NCBI GenBank assembly: GCA_035578905.1
Contig: JAQJVL010000281.1
Span: 372,001-436,000 of the forward strand
From: Stictocephala bisonia
Taxonomy: Eukaryota > Arthropoda > Insecta > Hemiptera > Membracidae
Direction of reading: 5' to 3'
Length of the DNA: 64,000 nucleotides
The notes beneath the pieces were generated by a model that was not told where the DNA came from, did no database searches, and saw only the letters and a program-made list of their open reading frames with translations. Of this stretch, positions 45,917-58,464 are shown one piece after another (within the stretch, counting starts at the first letter, position 1; every line of letters begins with the position of its first letter). The position numbers and the translations under genes are program-made.

Positions 45917-48900
45917 CTACCTGAAACAAAACAGCACGATGAGTCCCACAGGGAAACTGGCGCAGAAACCCATTGTGTGTAAAACGAGTTTATGTTGTGT
46001 TTGCGTTCTGCAGCAGTTGAGTCAACTTATTTCTCAAACTATACGTCTTTTGCTAGCTTGTACATTTAGCTGAGATTACTTCGAAAATCATATAATCATA
46101 AGTGCCCGAGTCCATTAAACAAATTCCCAAAACAACTTTTGAATTTCAGATAATTTTTTGCTGAGAGCATCGGTATCAACTCTTTAGTTATTCTTCCATC
46201 TTTCTATCTTGCATAGATTTAGAAATCTATTGACTAAAATAGGTATACTTTACCTTCACGTCAAACAGTTCACAGTGTGGATGGTGAGAATACAAAATTG
46301 TAAATCTATTGAATCACAAAATAAAAATTAGATTTGCGAACATGCATAAATTATACTCGTGGTTAGTAAAGAATATAAAGTATATTTAAAGAGGATAGAT
46401 GTTAAATAGTGAAGATTCAAAAATAAAAATCTATCACCCCTGTTAAAAATATATCCCAGTATTGAATAAAACATAAAATATATATGTTTGAATTGGAACA
46501 TTGTGAATGGTGGATCTACTCATAGATGCAAAATATGTCCTGCTGTGTCTCCTAGGCAGACTAACACACTAACACCCACCACACGCAAATGGGTGAGTGA
46601 GAGGGTCAATACCACCGAATGCTAGTGGACGGGTGGGTGGTACTCGTTAATATATTAATACATATACGTTTTTGTGGCCCTATGACTGCAAAGGATCACC
46701 AGAGATTCTACCTCATATGATGTCTAGATTTTGTAATAATCAACAATAAGTATGCTTAAGAAGTTTTATTAATATGAGATAAAATTCAAACCAAGGTAGT
46801 TTTCATTAAGTTTTATATGAATTGTGGATGAATATAATGGAATGAGTGAGTATAGTACTGGCTAATAATTGAAATGTACAAACTAAAATAGCCTGGGATC
46901 TACAGCTCATTGAAGGGCTCGAACCACATAGCATTTGCCTGGAATTGGCTGATTGATGAGCCTGATAGAGACTCCCCCATAGACAACGTCCAACACCCCA
47001 GACTCATATATTAATATAAACGCTGATAAAACAATCTAAATATGTAGGAGGACTTTTATAACAATAACAATGTTATAATACATCTGTTATTGAAAAATGT
47101 AACTATTTTAAAAGGCAGTTTTCAATCAAAATTGTGCAGTTAAAAAGTTCCTTCACTACTAAAAAAGCACATTTTCTCATTATATTGTATACGAAAATGA
47201 GAAGACAATGTTTCAACAATATTTATTTATATTCAATGCCAGTAACAGGTTTTTGTAGTCCGACTTCCATTGTAGCTTCATTTCCCAGGCCTGTATTGGC
47301 TATATGTCCCTTTGTTTCAGGGAGGGAGAGGCAGGTCATTTAACAAGGAAATGTGTCCTACCACAGTTTTCTCTGTGACCTTTAGCTATTTTCTCTTGTG
47401 CTCTAGTGCACAGTGTGTGGGTGTATGGACTGTTTGTGGTGCTCTTTACACATCTTGTGAAGCTACATTCTCGAAGATCAAGTTGGATTCCTTCCAACTA
47501 ACATATATGTCAGTTGTTAGAGTCTCAAGAAGATAAAGTTAAATTTCATAAAAAGGCATTTTATTTTATAACATTAAATAATTAAGTAGAGCGAGGGGGT
47601 AATTAATGAGGGAGATTAATCATGAAGGAGTGATTGAGAAATAAAAATAAGTATGTTAAATGTTTCAACTACAAGAAAGATACTCATCAATTTCCACTAT
47701 TTGTTTTAGTTTGGTTCCATTTCTATTCAGAAGCAGATTTAAAAGTTTAAAATACTTATTTTGGGGTTGATTTAATAGTAAATGTATAAAATAAACCAAG
47801 ATATCTGTAGCTGTTTCCACGAGAAATTCATTGTGATCCACGTTACAAAGAATAGAACTTATCACCTACAGTATCCAAACTCCCCCCACCCCCGTAACTT
47901 GGTTAGATCACTACGATGACACTGAATTTAATGAGTATTAATATCATTAGTTTTTATCGTGCAAAAAATATAGTTTAATCAATATTTCATAAATGACGTT
48001 TTATGCAAAAATAATTAAAACTAGAACAATTTTTAAATATGTATAATACAAATATGTATAATAATAGTTGGTAAGTTCAAAAAAGTGATTTAATTAAAAA
48101 ATTAACTATGAAGACAGTCTTCAAAGTAAATTAAAAAACTTATTTTGAAATATTAACATTTTATAAAACATGTTAGTACATTTTCAATCTATTACATTAC
48201 ACTTAACATCATTACAAAATCAACATAAATACCAAATAAATTTATTTCAATTAACTTGTACCTATCCACTTATAATTATGATTTTCGTGCAGCATTTATC
48301 TGTAAAAAAATTGTTTTTTCTGTATTCTGTATACCAGAACTATTTTGTCTGTATTATGTATACCAGAATTATTTTTTTAACTCCTAAACAATGTAAGGTA
48401 ATCAGGCTAGAATATTTCCACACTCGTATTCCAATACATTGAATATTCTTCAGTTAAACCATTGCCCTCTAACAGAATGGTATCGGCTGCGACGTCAACC
48501 TTGTCAGCCTATCATTAATCTCCTTCATTTTACCACCTCTCGCTCTACTTATTGATTTTGTATTCATTCATTCATTGCTTCGATTTTCTTGTACGCTTCG
48601 TTGAACTCCCAAGAACAATTTGTTTTATCTACTTCTTTTTCCACACGAACCACTGTTGAAAATACAAAATAAAATAATGTTTCATAGCTTAAAATGGTAT
48701 ATTATAAAAGTAGTACTGATGCATATTTGTCAATGCAGTACACAATGGAAAGAAAATATCGTGAAAATGTGGCTCATTATGGAGTAATATTTTCATTTTT
48801 CAAAATGGCCTGATGTAAAAAACTCAATAGATAAAGTAATTCAAGTTGAGGCTGCACAGCAATGGGAAGAAAATTAAATCAGAAATGTATTATCTTATAT

Positions 48901-50689
48901 GAAAGACCAATGTTCAAGTGATACCTAATACATTCCAATGATCTGTCTTTCTTATTATCCTTTGTTGGGATGAATGATAACAAATGAGGCTGATAACGAC
49001 CTTTTAGAGAGGAATTACCTATGATATGAACCAACAATGGAACATTATTCCAGTGTTTACTTTATAAATCTTCCATGTAATGAATTGTATATAACAATTC
49101 ACGTATTAGAAAAGAAATGATTCCTTTTTCAAAACACAATTAAGATAAATTAAAGTTGTTGTTTACAAAATTAGTATTTAAATTATGGAAAAAATCACTA
49201 ACAGTGATACAAACTAGATTAAGTATAATATTAGTACTAATAAATCCTGTATCACTTTAAAAGTTGTTCTCAGTATATCTAGATTTGTTGATAAGAGGAA
49301 CCACAAACAACTTCAAAATGTGGTTTTAACTCAATGTAGTTTTTTTTGGATAAAGTTATTACGCTGTGTATGATGGGTCAGTATTATACTGTTAGAAACT
49401 AAACTGCTCAGTCTTAAACGGAAATATTTTACTACTAAAGGCGTATTAAAACTATCGCATTTAATAGTTAGCCTAAATACCTTATTAAACTATTTATTGA
49501 TTTTACACAGCCTATATGACGGAAGATATGGAAAGCTCATTTCTAAATATCAAGGCAAACAAAAAACCAAAAGTGTTACCCAGAGAGAATTTGAGGGATT
49601 CTATTATCTCCATTTGTATATATTACTTTAATGACATGTTTATTAACGATGTATGTCATAAAGATAAATCCTTAGCTTTAAAATAAATATATTCGTGTAA
49701 GTTTTCCTATAGTCCTAAATTGAATAGGCCTTTAAAAAATCCCAACTCTAACATTATTAAACCATTACTAACAACATTCACCAACATAAGTCAAAATAAT
49801 CCGTATAAAGCCGTTGGAGGTACCACGTGTCATCTCAATACATAACGTGAAACTGATTTAGTCTCATCTTAATCTTTAAAAATCTACAGTTTACATTTCC
49901 ATATAGTTTTAAACCCGACGTCATTAAAACATCAGACAATAAAGCACTTGCCCGAAACAAAATTTAAAAAACTATTATAAATAAAACTATATTAGCATGA
50001 ATACATAAACTGTATACTTTGAATAACAATTTATTTTGATATATATATACACGTACACAGTACATAATTTTAATAATGTAACTATCAACTTATTAATCCA
50101 ACATTGAAAGTTGTACATCCAACGCCTTAAAATTAAATGAAATGCTCATTACCAAGATAATCCTAGAAGGATAACGCTGTCGACTGGAGCTTACACACAG
50201 GATTTAGTGACAGGACACTGCCTGCTTTTCGTCTCTCTCTGGGATTTGTTTTCGATAGTGTTGACAGTCTTTCGTTGGTTGGTAAACCTAACGACCAAAT
50301 ATTTTAATGACCAAAGAAAACATAGATGTTGAGGAAGGACAATGGATCTTCTTCAAGTTCCATTTAGCGTTAAATTAAATGCATCGCAAAACAATTAAAA
50401 CTAAAAAAGTCAACATTTTCTATCTAAGCTATCAAACGTAGCTTAGATATACATTCAATAATTGATGGACGGTTCATACGATGTCAAGATATAGAAGTCA
50501 TTTATTAGAACTTAAAATTATCCATCAGGTTTAATTTATTCGCTAACTTTTTGTACATTACACCTTTCCTATTGTACAATAACCGTACTTTGTATTGGTT
50601 ATATTTATAGGTTTTTACAGGAATTGTGATTGTGCTTAATATTGTCATTGGCATATGTGTCTGAAAGGGTAGGAAGACTAAAAACATCA
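45917..50689. other. Upstream of the recognised Rgk exons
   Basis: Should contain intron and possibly further 5' exons or the promoter of Rgk, but no exon is identifiable by motif or splice-phase logic. No mobile element recognised. Confidence 0.5.
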
Positions 50690-51835
50690 TACATGTCTAG
50701 GTTGCTCAGAATACTGTAAATATCATACAGTCTGGGTTACTGGGAAAACGGTTAATATAACATGTTTGAGTGTATTGGAAAACCATCAATATCATACGAA
50801 TCTAAGAAGCTCGGTAGACCGTCGATATGAGTCTGGGTGGCTATGAGTACCGTTAATTTCATACATAACGGATTGGATTGGGAGACCGCCAATATCATAC
50901 AGTCTTGGTGGGTTGAATGACTGGAATATCATGTATCAGTTTGGGTTGTTATAAGGACCGTTTATTTCATATGTATCGGCATGAGTTTGGACACCGCCAA
51001 AATCATACAATCTCAGTGGGTTAAAAAGCCATCAATATCCTTCAGTCTGAGTGGGTTCGAGGACTATCAATATCATACAGTCTGAGTGGGTTGGGGGACT
51101 ATCAATATCATACAATCTGAGTGGCTGGAAGACCATCAATATCATACAGTCTGGGTGGGTTGAAAGACCATCAATATCATACAGTCTGTGTGGGTTGGAA
51201 GACCGTCAATATCATACAGTCTGTGTGGGTTGGAAGACTGTCAATATCATACAGTCTGTGTGGGTTGGAAGACCATCAATATCATACAGTCAGTGTGGGT
51301 TGGAAGACTGTCACTATCATACAGTCTTGGTGGGTTGGAAGACCATCAATATCATATAGAGTCTGGGTGGGTTGAAAGACCGTAAATATCATATACTCTA
51401 GGTGGGTCGGAAGACCGTCAATATCATACAGTCTGGGTGGCTGCGAGAATGGTTAATTTCAAACATGTTTTCGTGCAGTGGAAGACCGTCAACATCATAC
51501 GTGTATAGGTGGCTCGGTAGACTGTCAATATCATACAGTCTAGGTGGCTATGAGCACCGTTAATTTCATACGTAACGAATTAGGTTAGGAGACAGAAAAT
51601 ATCATACAGTATGGGTAGGTTGGAAGATCATCAATATCATACAGTCTGGGTGGGTTGGAAGACCATCAATATCATACAGTCTGGGTGGGTTGGAAGACCA
51701 TCAATATCATACAGTCTGGATGGGTAGAATCCCGTCAAAATTATGGTCTGGGTAGGTTGGAAGGCCACCAATCTCATTCGTGTCTGAATGGTTTGGAAGA
51801 GCAACAATTTCATACATTGGAGGACTGCCAATGCT
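50690..51835. repeat. ~35-bp minisatellite, about 30 diverged units
   Basis: Unit GACCATCAATATCATACAGT then CTGGGTGGGTTGGAA. GACCATC occurs at 51661 and 51696 (35 bp). The first half is more diverged and includes longer units with TGGCTATGAGTACCGTTAAT. It ends where the retrotransposon fragment begins. Open frames across it are shadows of the repeat. Confidence 0.93.
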
Positions 51836-51844
51836 ACCCATACC

Positions 51845-52225
51845 TATCCTACCAGAGGTAGAGATGCTTACAGGGTGACACAGAATAGACCACTAGTTGC
51901 AGAGTGTTCACCTTCCCAGGCAGGTATTTACCTTCTGAATCGACTTCCTGCAAACATCAGACAGGAACCTAAGGGAATAAGATTCAAGACTTTTTGAAAC
52001 CCTTTCTGCTGCAACACGTTTTATACTCGGTTGGTGAGTACATGGACCATGTAAATTAAAATGCCTAATTGATTAGGAGTCGTTCGCTTCAAACAAATTA
52101 CTGTAATAATGCTTTTATTATTGTCTTTTTGTATATATGAGCATTATTTTGTCACACATTAGAATCAAGTCCTTGACTCACGCTATACGTGTAAATGTAT
52201 ATGACAATAAATACATTTGAAAAAC
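51845..52225 (+). mobile_element. Non-LTR retrotransposon 3' fragment
   Basis: The plus strand reads PTRGRDAYRVTQNRPLVAEC, then SPSQAGIYLLNRLPANIRQE and a stop near 51995. This is the end of an ORF2 protein (TRGRxxYR ... LPSQAGxxLxNxLPxxIK in this family). The 3' part contains GACAATAAATACATTTG near 52201-52217, a likely poly(A)-signal end of the element. Heavily 5'-truncated and directly joined to the minisatellite. Confidence 0.7.
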
Positions 52226-52973
52226 TTAAAAAGCTTTTATCTTTTAAAACATACTTATTATAAAACTCCCAGTAAATATATGTAATTAGTTTAATATGTT
52301 ATGAGTTATCATAATATCACCTTGGATTGTATTGTATAACTAGGATCCCTAGTTAGCTTGTATAGTCTCCTATCTACCGTCTTGTAGTGTTATCTCTGTC
52401 TGTTGTTGTTGGCTACGTGTTGGACACTGGAGACCTTACATCGAATGGTCCATCCCAGCGGGAGTTAGGCAATTGTATCTATATGGTATGGTATTGTAAT
52501 CAGACTACTTAATTACGTAACAAAACAATTAAATGTAAATTAATAATATTATTACAATTAAAATTGTCACTCTTGGTTCTGACAATTAAATTAAACCTTG
52601 TGACACTAATACAAAAGTATTCCTGTATTGCATTATTGTATTGTATTGTATTTTTAAAGAATTCAATTGCATGCGTTTCTTTTCCTAACTTAGTCTTCAA
52701 TGTGTTTTAGATTTTAAATAAAATGTTTATAAGATATGAATTAGAGTCGATTACTAACAATAAACATTCAAACAATGTTATCTAAAGATATACAGATACA
52801 TAACAGCACATATTCTTAGTTAACGAGTTATAACAGAGCCTTAATAACAAACCACTTTAAATTAACCTCATAATGCTAATGATATGAATGAAAAAAAAAC
52901 ATAATTAAACTGTATGTGAAAACATTGAAAGCAACAATAAATATACGTATATACAAATACATATTAAAATAAT

Positions 52974-53050
52974 ATACAGGGTGTCCAGCTTAGATTTTTG
53001 CATATTTTAGAGGATTGTTTGTCAGGTCAATACAAGAAAATAATGTCATA
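52974..53050. other. Extra transposon-terminus-like sequence next to the 53-kb element
   Basis: TACAGGGTGTCCAGCTTAG begins at 52975. This is the same CAGGGTGTC start as the element at 53053, about 78 bp further left. Either a second, solo terminus or a remnant of a related insertion. Confidence 0.4.
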
Positions 53051-53052
53051 TA

Positions 53053-53372
53053 CAGGGTGTCTTAAAAGTCCCCCCCCCCTATTAACTTTCTTATGAATAC
53101 AGATAAAGTGATTTACTTCTGGGAATGTTTATATGACCAACTAAGGAGTTTTTTTATGTATGCACAAATTTTTTACACCCCCTCTCAAAAGAGGGTACCG
53201 TAGTTTGGGGGTAAGTAAAAAATTTTACATAGGAACCCCTATCAAATGACACATCATTTTAAAGGTAATATTAAAAGAAGAAGAATGGTGGACACTAGAG
53301 GTCTCTAACATTAGTCTATCAAATTTGGTGGCAGTTTAAATTTGGAATTATTTCATAAAACCCCCTAAGTAA
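53053..53372 (+). repeat. Left TIR of the 53-kb transposon
   Basis: About 320 bp, reverse-complementary to 54784-55099 with few mismatches. Begins CAGGGTGTCTTAAAAGTCCC and ends near ATAAAACCCCCT. Confidence 0.9.
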
Positions 53373-53407
53373 TTTTAGAACGGGAAAACTTTCAAAATGC
53401 TGATCTC

Positions 53408-54486
53408 TCACCTCAATTTCACCAAGATGAGATGCTTTAAATGGCTGCCATGAACTTCTTGACAGTAAAAAAGCCTGGATTGAAAACCACGTCTCACATT
53501 TTGTAAGATTTCAGGCGTGATAAGTTGGCAGGCCTCTTCGATTCTTGTCCTTAATTCATCGAGGTTTGCGGGCTTTGTGTCGTAAACTTTACTTTTGAGG
53601 AAACCCCAAAAGAAAAAATCCAGAGGTGAACGGTCAGGTGAACGTGCCGGCCACTCAACCAAAGTGCCACGTCACCCATCCATCTATCGGGAAACGTTTG
53701 GTCTAGGAATGTCTGGACAAGCATATTTTAATGTGGAGGAGCACCATAATGCTGAAATACAGGCTCATAAGTACCTTGTACTACCTCATTTATTGCTGGG
53801 ACAATGCCGTTCCGTAACATGTCCAAGTATTTAACGCCAGTTAAATTATCATCAATAAAGAATGGCCCAATAACAGAGTTTCCCAAAATTCCAACCCATA
53901 CATTTAATTTTTGTGGCTGTTGCGTATGGGCTTCAACCATCCAGTGGGAGTTACTGTTTGCCCAATAACGGCAGTTGTGCCGATTTACGTGATCCATGTA
54001 AAGAGAATGATGCTTCATCACTAAAACATATCTGTGATATTAAATTATTATTCTCTTCAATCTTCTGCAACATTTGCTCACAAAAACAAAACTGAAGTCT
54101 TCGGTCAGGGTCGTCTTCATTTAATTCTTGATTTAAATGTAATTTGTACGGTTGGAACTTGTGATGCTGAACACTTTATGAACAGTATTTTTTGAAATTC
54201 CAACATCAAGGGCAGTGGACTACAGAGATTCATGTGGGTTTGCAGCATAATTTGTTAAAACTTGAATTTGGATCTCTTATGTCACAATGGCAGGGCGCCG
54301 TGATCGTGGTGCATATTTGACACTAAAGTTTGTTGAGAATTTGTTTACTAAACGTCTAATGTATGCCCTGTCTACTGGTCTATCCGGATAGGCAGCATTA
54401 ATTAAACGAACTGCTTCATGAACATTTCTCTTAGCTTCCCCATAGAACAATATCATCTCTACTTTATCTTCATTTGACCGAGCCAT
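53408..54486 (-). pseudogene. DDE transposase of the 53-kb element, frameshifted
   Basis: The N-terminus at 54486 reads MARSNEDKVEMILFYGEAKR, then VHEAVRLINAAYPDRP, a helix-turn-helix of the type found at the start of many insect transposases of this group. In another frame, near 54025, CFSDEASFSLHGS holds the first catalytic Asp. VNRHNCRYW, KLNVWVGILGNSVIGPFF and LTGVKYLDML follow. The second catalytic block reads FQHYGAPPH, where relatives have FQQDGAPPH, so Asp is replaced by Tyr. FLDQTFPDRWMG and EWPARSPDRSPLDFFFWG (third Asp) end the core. At least two frameshifts plus the Asp-to-Tyr change make it inactive. Confidence 0.85.
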
Positions 54487-54783
54487 TTTTATTAAATACG
54501 AATAAAAAGAAATTTAACACAGTAACTGAACTGAAAGTCTTACACGTACTAACTAGTAACCTAATGAGAGATAAGGAAGGAGCCACTGATATTCCCAGGT
54601 TGCGCTACTGGACTTTGGTCAGACAAACCAAAACTAAATAAATGCTATGTTATTTGTGGTTTTTTGGTGTTTGTTTATTCTTGTAATAACTTGTTTTACG
54701 ATTAGATGACATCAGTTCTCAAAACTAACTGGTGGGTGAATGTTTCGTCTGCATTACAACAATTTTAAATGTAACATAAGCTG

Positions 54784-55099
54784 CGGGGGTTTTATGAAAT
54801 AATTCCAACTTTAAACTGCCACCAAATTTGATAGACTAATGTTAGAGACCTATAATTTCCACCATTCTTCTTCTTTTAATATTACCTTTAAAATGATGTG
54901 TCATTTGATAGGGGTTCCTATTTAAAATCTTTGACTTACCCCCAAACTACCCCCTTTTGAGAGGGGGTGTAAAAAATTTGCATACATAAAAAACTCCTTA
55001 GTTGGTCATATAAACATTACCAGAAGTAAATCACTTTATCTGTATTCATAAGAAAGTTAATATAAGATGGGGAGGGGGTGGGACTTTTAAGACACCCAG
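54784..55099 (-). repeat. Right TIR of the 53-kb transposon
   Basis: About 316 bp, inverted copy of 53053-53372; begins GGGGGTTTTATGAAATAATT and ends GACTTTTAAGACACCCAG. Confidence 0.9.
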
Positions 55100-55229
55100 T
55101 ATTTTAATTCTTAATTTGAGATGATTTTGAAAAACGAATTATTTAAACAATAACCAACTACATAATCAACTATTTACCATCGGAAACTTTCCTGTTTGCT
55201 TATGATTTGAAACCTTTTTTCATTCTTTT

Positions 55230-55346
55230 AAAAAAAATTCACTCGCCATTTGACATGGGCCTACAGGCTTGTGCCGACTACTGGATTCGAACCTTGAACC
55301 AAACCCTCCGCACTCCAAAGCCTTAGCCACTGAGCCACCAGCCGGC
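55230..55346 (-). mobile_element. tRNA-derived SINE
   Basis: The minus strand has a 75-nt tRNA-like head (55346-55272). The RNA polymerase III box A TGGCTCAGTGG is at 55337-55327 and a perfect box B GGTTCGAATCC at 55293-55283. The ends GCCGGCT and AGTCGGC can pair over seven positions (one G-T) as an acceptor stem. The T stem and anticodon arm do not pair properly, so it is not a functional tRNA. The head is followed by a ~35-nt body (GCCTGTAGGCCCATGTCAAA...) and a T run that would end pol III transcription. Mobilised in trans by a LINE, by family knowledge. No second copy was found in the window. Confidence 0.8.
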
Positions 55347-57094
55347 GAATAAAACTATTCGGGGAAGTATCCACATGGCGACTCTAAGATCTTTCCACAT
55401 ATCGGACGTATTTGTGTAGTCTTCATACATACTCCTACCAAAATGGTTTTATTTACTATTGTGCCGATAGGAACATTATCTAAGTTAATATCTGTAAATG
55501 AACAGTATACTAGTGACTTTAGATTTTAGTTTCAACAACTAAACTAACATTAACAAAACTAAACAGTTAAAAATGTATTAATAATTTACATTTAATTCCT
55601 ATTTTAATGAAAGGGAGTATATCATAATTATTGTCATGACTATCCTGTTTTTGTGGCAATATTGTTTGTTATCCTTTTTTTATATTTCCCATGAATTATA
55701 ATTGCTAATATTCATAATCAATTTCCATACAGTTATACACAAATTTTGATTTACAACGTAAAATTTTTTTGTACAAATTATGGTTGTGGAATCATTAAAA
55801 TGATCACATCCAAACAAGTTCAGTCAAAAGTTCATGACTGGCTGGACTATACATTTTCTTTCAATACATGAAATGAAATAATGATTTCATTAAAAGTGTA
55901 GATAATAAATCAAATACAGTTAATTATTGTGAATATGACCTCCCACTTGACAAGTATTGTGGATAGTGAAACTAAACATGTACAAACAGTAACATTGACT
56001 TACAGTCCAGTCTCATATACTTGTCAAGATAAGGCAGTTCTCAGCAGCATAGGTGGTCGACTGTGCACAATGTATGTCTCTGAATACTAACTATGAGTAA
56101 TATACTATATATTTGGTTCATACTTATTTTTTCGGTAAAAATAAAGTTCTACACATAAAATAATAACAAATATTACACTTTGGACACGTATATAGAACCA
56201 GCATCACTAAATTGTTAAATTCCTTCATTGTGTGGCAAAACTTGTTCTAATCATCAGCCTACTGAAGAACTGGTAGTTTATTAGAAAAATGTGGACCCAT
56301 ATAAATAAATGATCGATTGAAAATAGTTTGATTGTTAAATATACGCAGATCATAACCTCTAACGTTGTACACAGGGTGACTTCAGCCTCCATTGAAACTT
56401 ATTATAAAAACTATATTATATAAAATAATCTTAGTTTTTACAGCAGAGTAAATATTGAATAGGGGGTATTTTCTATGATACATAGAGTTTCCACTAGGAT
56501 GTTGCATACATAGGAGGTTGCACTTTAGTTAACTTTAAGAATCATCTGAATAAATATGTTCGTATTTTCTAATACTATCAATATTTGGCTTATACGACAA
56601 ACCCCCAAGAAAAAATCCCGTATTTTGATATATAATGAATTAAACAGTTATATAATGTGGATAATAATGATGGTCAACAAAAGTTTATAATCATTTAAAA
56701 ATTGTTTAATGCTATTTTTAATTACTGATATCAAATATGGCGTATATTTCTTCCAAGATAATTTATTGCTTTAGTATGTAATAGTTATTATGATTTAGTA
56801 TGAAAAGTTGTATATTTGCTCTATGTAATTACAATTACAAATTGCTATGCTGTTGTTATACAAATGACTGTGACAAACAGTAGGGATGTCATAAGTGAAC
56901 CACTTTGATCGAAACTATCTAGTTTCGTTTGTATTACACCTACGGACACTTTATTTATAAAACATTAGCTTCTTATGACACTAAAATCACATTCAATTCG
57001 TTACATTGAGACAACCTCATTCTTATGTACAGGAGCTAGTTAACTCTTAAATGCACTGATATTCCCGTTGAAGTTTTGTGTTAGTAAATGATGA

Positions 57095-57312
57095 AACTAT
57101 TTGCTGGACCAACTGATTCTTGAGGCACACCGCTTTAATACTTAAAGGTGGACTTGACATATGTTCAATGTTCACTAATGGAACATGACCTGTCAATAAA
57201 ACACGTTCTAACCAATTTAAAGGGACGCCTACTATTCCGGCAGCTGAAGGCTTTACGAGTAATATGATATGATCTACAAGATCAAATGCTTGTGTACAAT
57301 ATTAAATAAATA
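57095..57312 (-). pseudogene. Reverse-transcriptase relic (non-LTR)
   Basis: The minus strand from about 57305 reads AFDLVDHIILL, then GVPLNWLERVLL. A frame change leads to VPQESVGP. These correspond to the KAFDxVDHxxLLxKL, GI.G..LxWxxSYL and GVPQGSVLGP blocks of the non-LTR reverse transcriptase; the Gly of PQG is Glu here. A short fragment with at least one frameshift, no FADD block, and no element ends identified. Confidence 0.7.
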
Positions 57313-58464
57313 ATATTTTCTTAAATGGAATAAAAAATTCGGTAGTTTCATTATTAGTATTCACGCTGTCATACATAATATGTTAGTAAAACTTACAAGT
57401 TTAACTTCAGGTGACTTGTTTTAAGTAAAAACAAATTGAAAATTAACCCGACATTTAGACATTAATTGTTACAAAGCTGTTTAGTTGACATTTCAAACTT
57501 TTTCAAAAGATTTAAGATAAAATTGTAAAGATGATAATTGGTCTTAGATACAAAATTTTAAAGCAATTCGGATTCTTGTTCAAAGGGATAATAATACTTT
57601 TTTAACTATATGCTGGAAACTTCCCAAATAAGAAACACATTTATTAAGTGTTATAAAACTGAAGAAATATTATTGGCAATTTGTTTAACTATTTCAACAT
57701 TAATATCGTCAACATAGGTTGATTTTTAACCTATAAATCACTTTTAAGATTTCACCATGACTAGTTTCCGACAAAAATAATGAGTTCGGTATTCTGGGTG
57801 AGATGAGGTCACTCGCTGTCAGAAGTCGATGAGAGTACGCTGATGAGCTAATCATTGTTTATACAGCCTAACCAGTTGCGGTTCAAGACAACCTTATCGA
57901 CACGGTTTGTTTTTGAATTGCCAGTTAAACTATTATCGATTCGTCATTGGTGTCTTGTATCTTTAGTTAAACACTTAAACTCAGGTCACTTAAAATAAAA
58001 TGAGTTGGGAACATGATTATTAAAATGTCAAAGAAAAGTCATTACTTCATAGATTCGGTAGATCTTTACAAGGTATTTTATACGATTTCTTTGTTATTTT
58101 GTCAGCTTTCATATTAATTTTGTGGAGACTGGACACTTTTTTCACATTACACTGTGTAGAGTAGTGGTGCTCTATAAAGGTCCATCTGTGTTTAATATTT
58201 AACCATACAAGTATATATTTTGAATTTAGAAATACTCTGTTGATCCAAATATTAATATATTAACACTTATAGAAAACAATAATTACTTTCTACGTTCAGT
58301 AAAATTTTTTATACCTCACTTTATAATTTGGTAAATTTAAAAATCAAATCTCTCATAATTCTTGAATTTCATATAGGGAATATTCCATTTTCAATTTACG
58401 ACATGTAACACTCAAAGGGTGGCTAGATGAAGTCCTCCCAATCTACTGTGGTGAGTGGACCACG

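Larger units (their letters stand above)
53053..55099 (-). mobile_element. DNA transposon, 2.05 kb, ~310-bp TIRs, TA target site
   Basis: The left end CAGGGTGTCTTAAAAGTCCC and the reversed right end CTGGGTGTCTTAAAAGTCCC are flanked by TA at 53051-53052 and 55100-55101. The inverted match extends to about 53372 and 54784 with few differences (for example AAAGTGATTTACTTCTGG, AACTCCTTAG, GATAGGGGTTCC and ATTTGGTGGCAGTTTAAA blocks). The interior encodes a broken transposase on the minus strand. TA duplication, a CAGGG start and a DDE enzyme fit the IS630/Tc1/mariner superfamily. Confidence 0.92.

Noticed and set aside
46540..46640. Short GC-rich patch with CCCACCACACGCAAATGGGTG
   Set aside because: No tandem structure, coding frame or element ends could be shown.
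50160..50270. Possible upstream Rgk exon in a less AT-rich patch
   Set aside because: No frame with compatible splice sites to exon 1 could be demonstrated by eye.
51051..51385. Plus-strand repeat frames with GLEDRQYHTV-like units
   Set aside because: Produced by the 35-bp minisatellite in all frames; no start context or homology.
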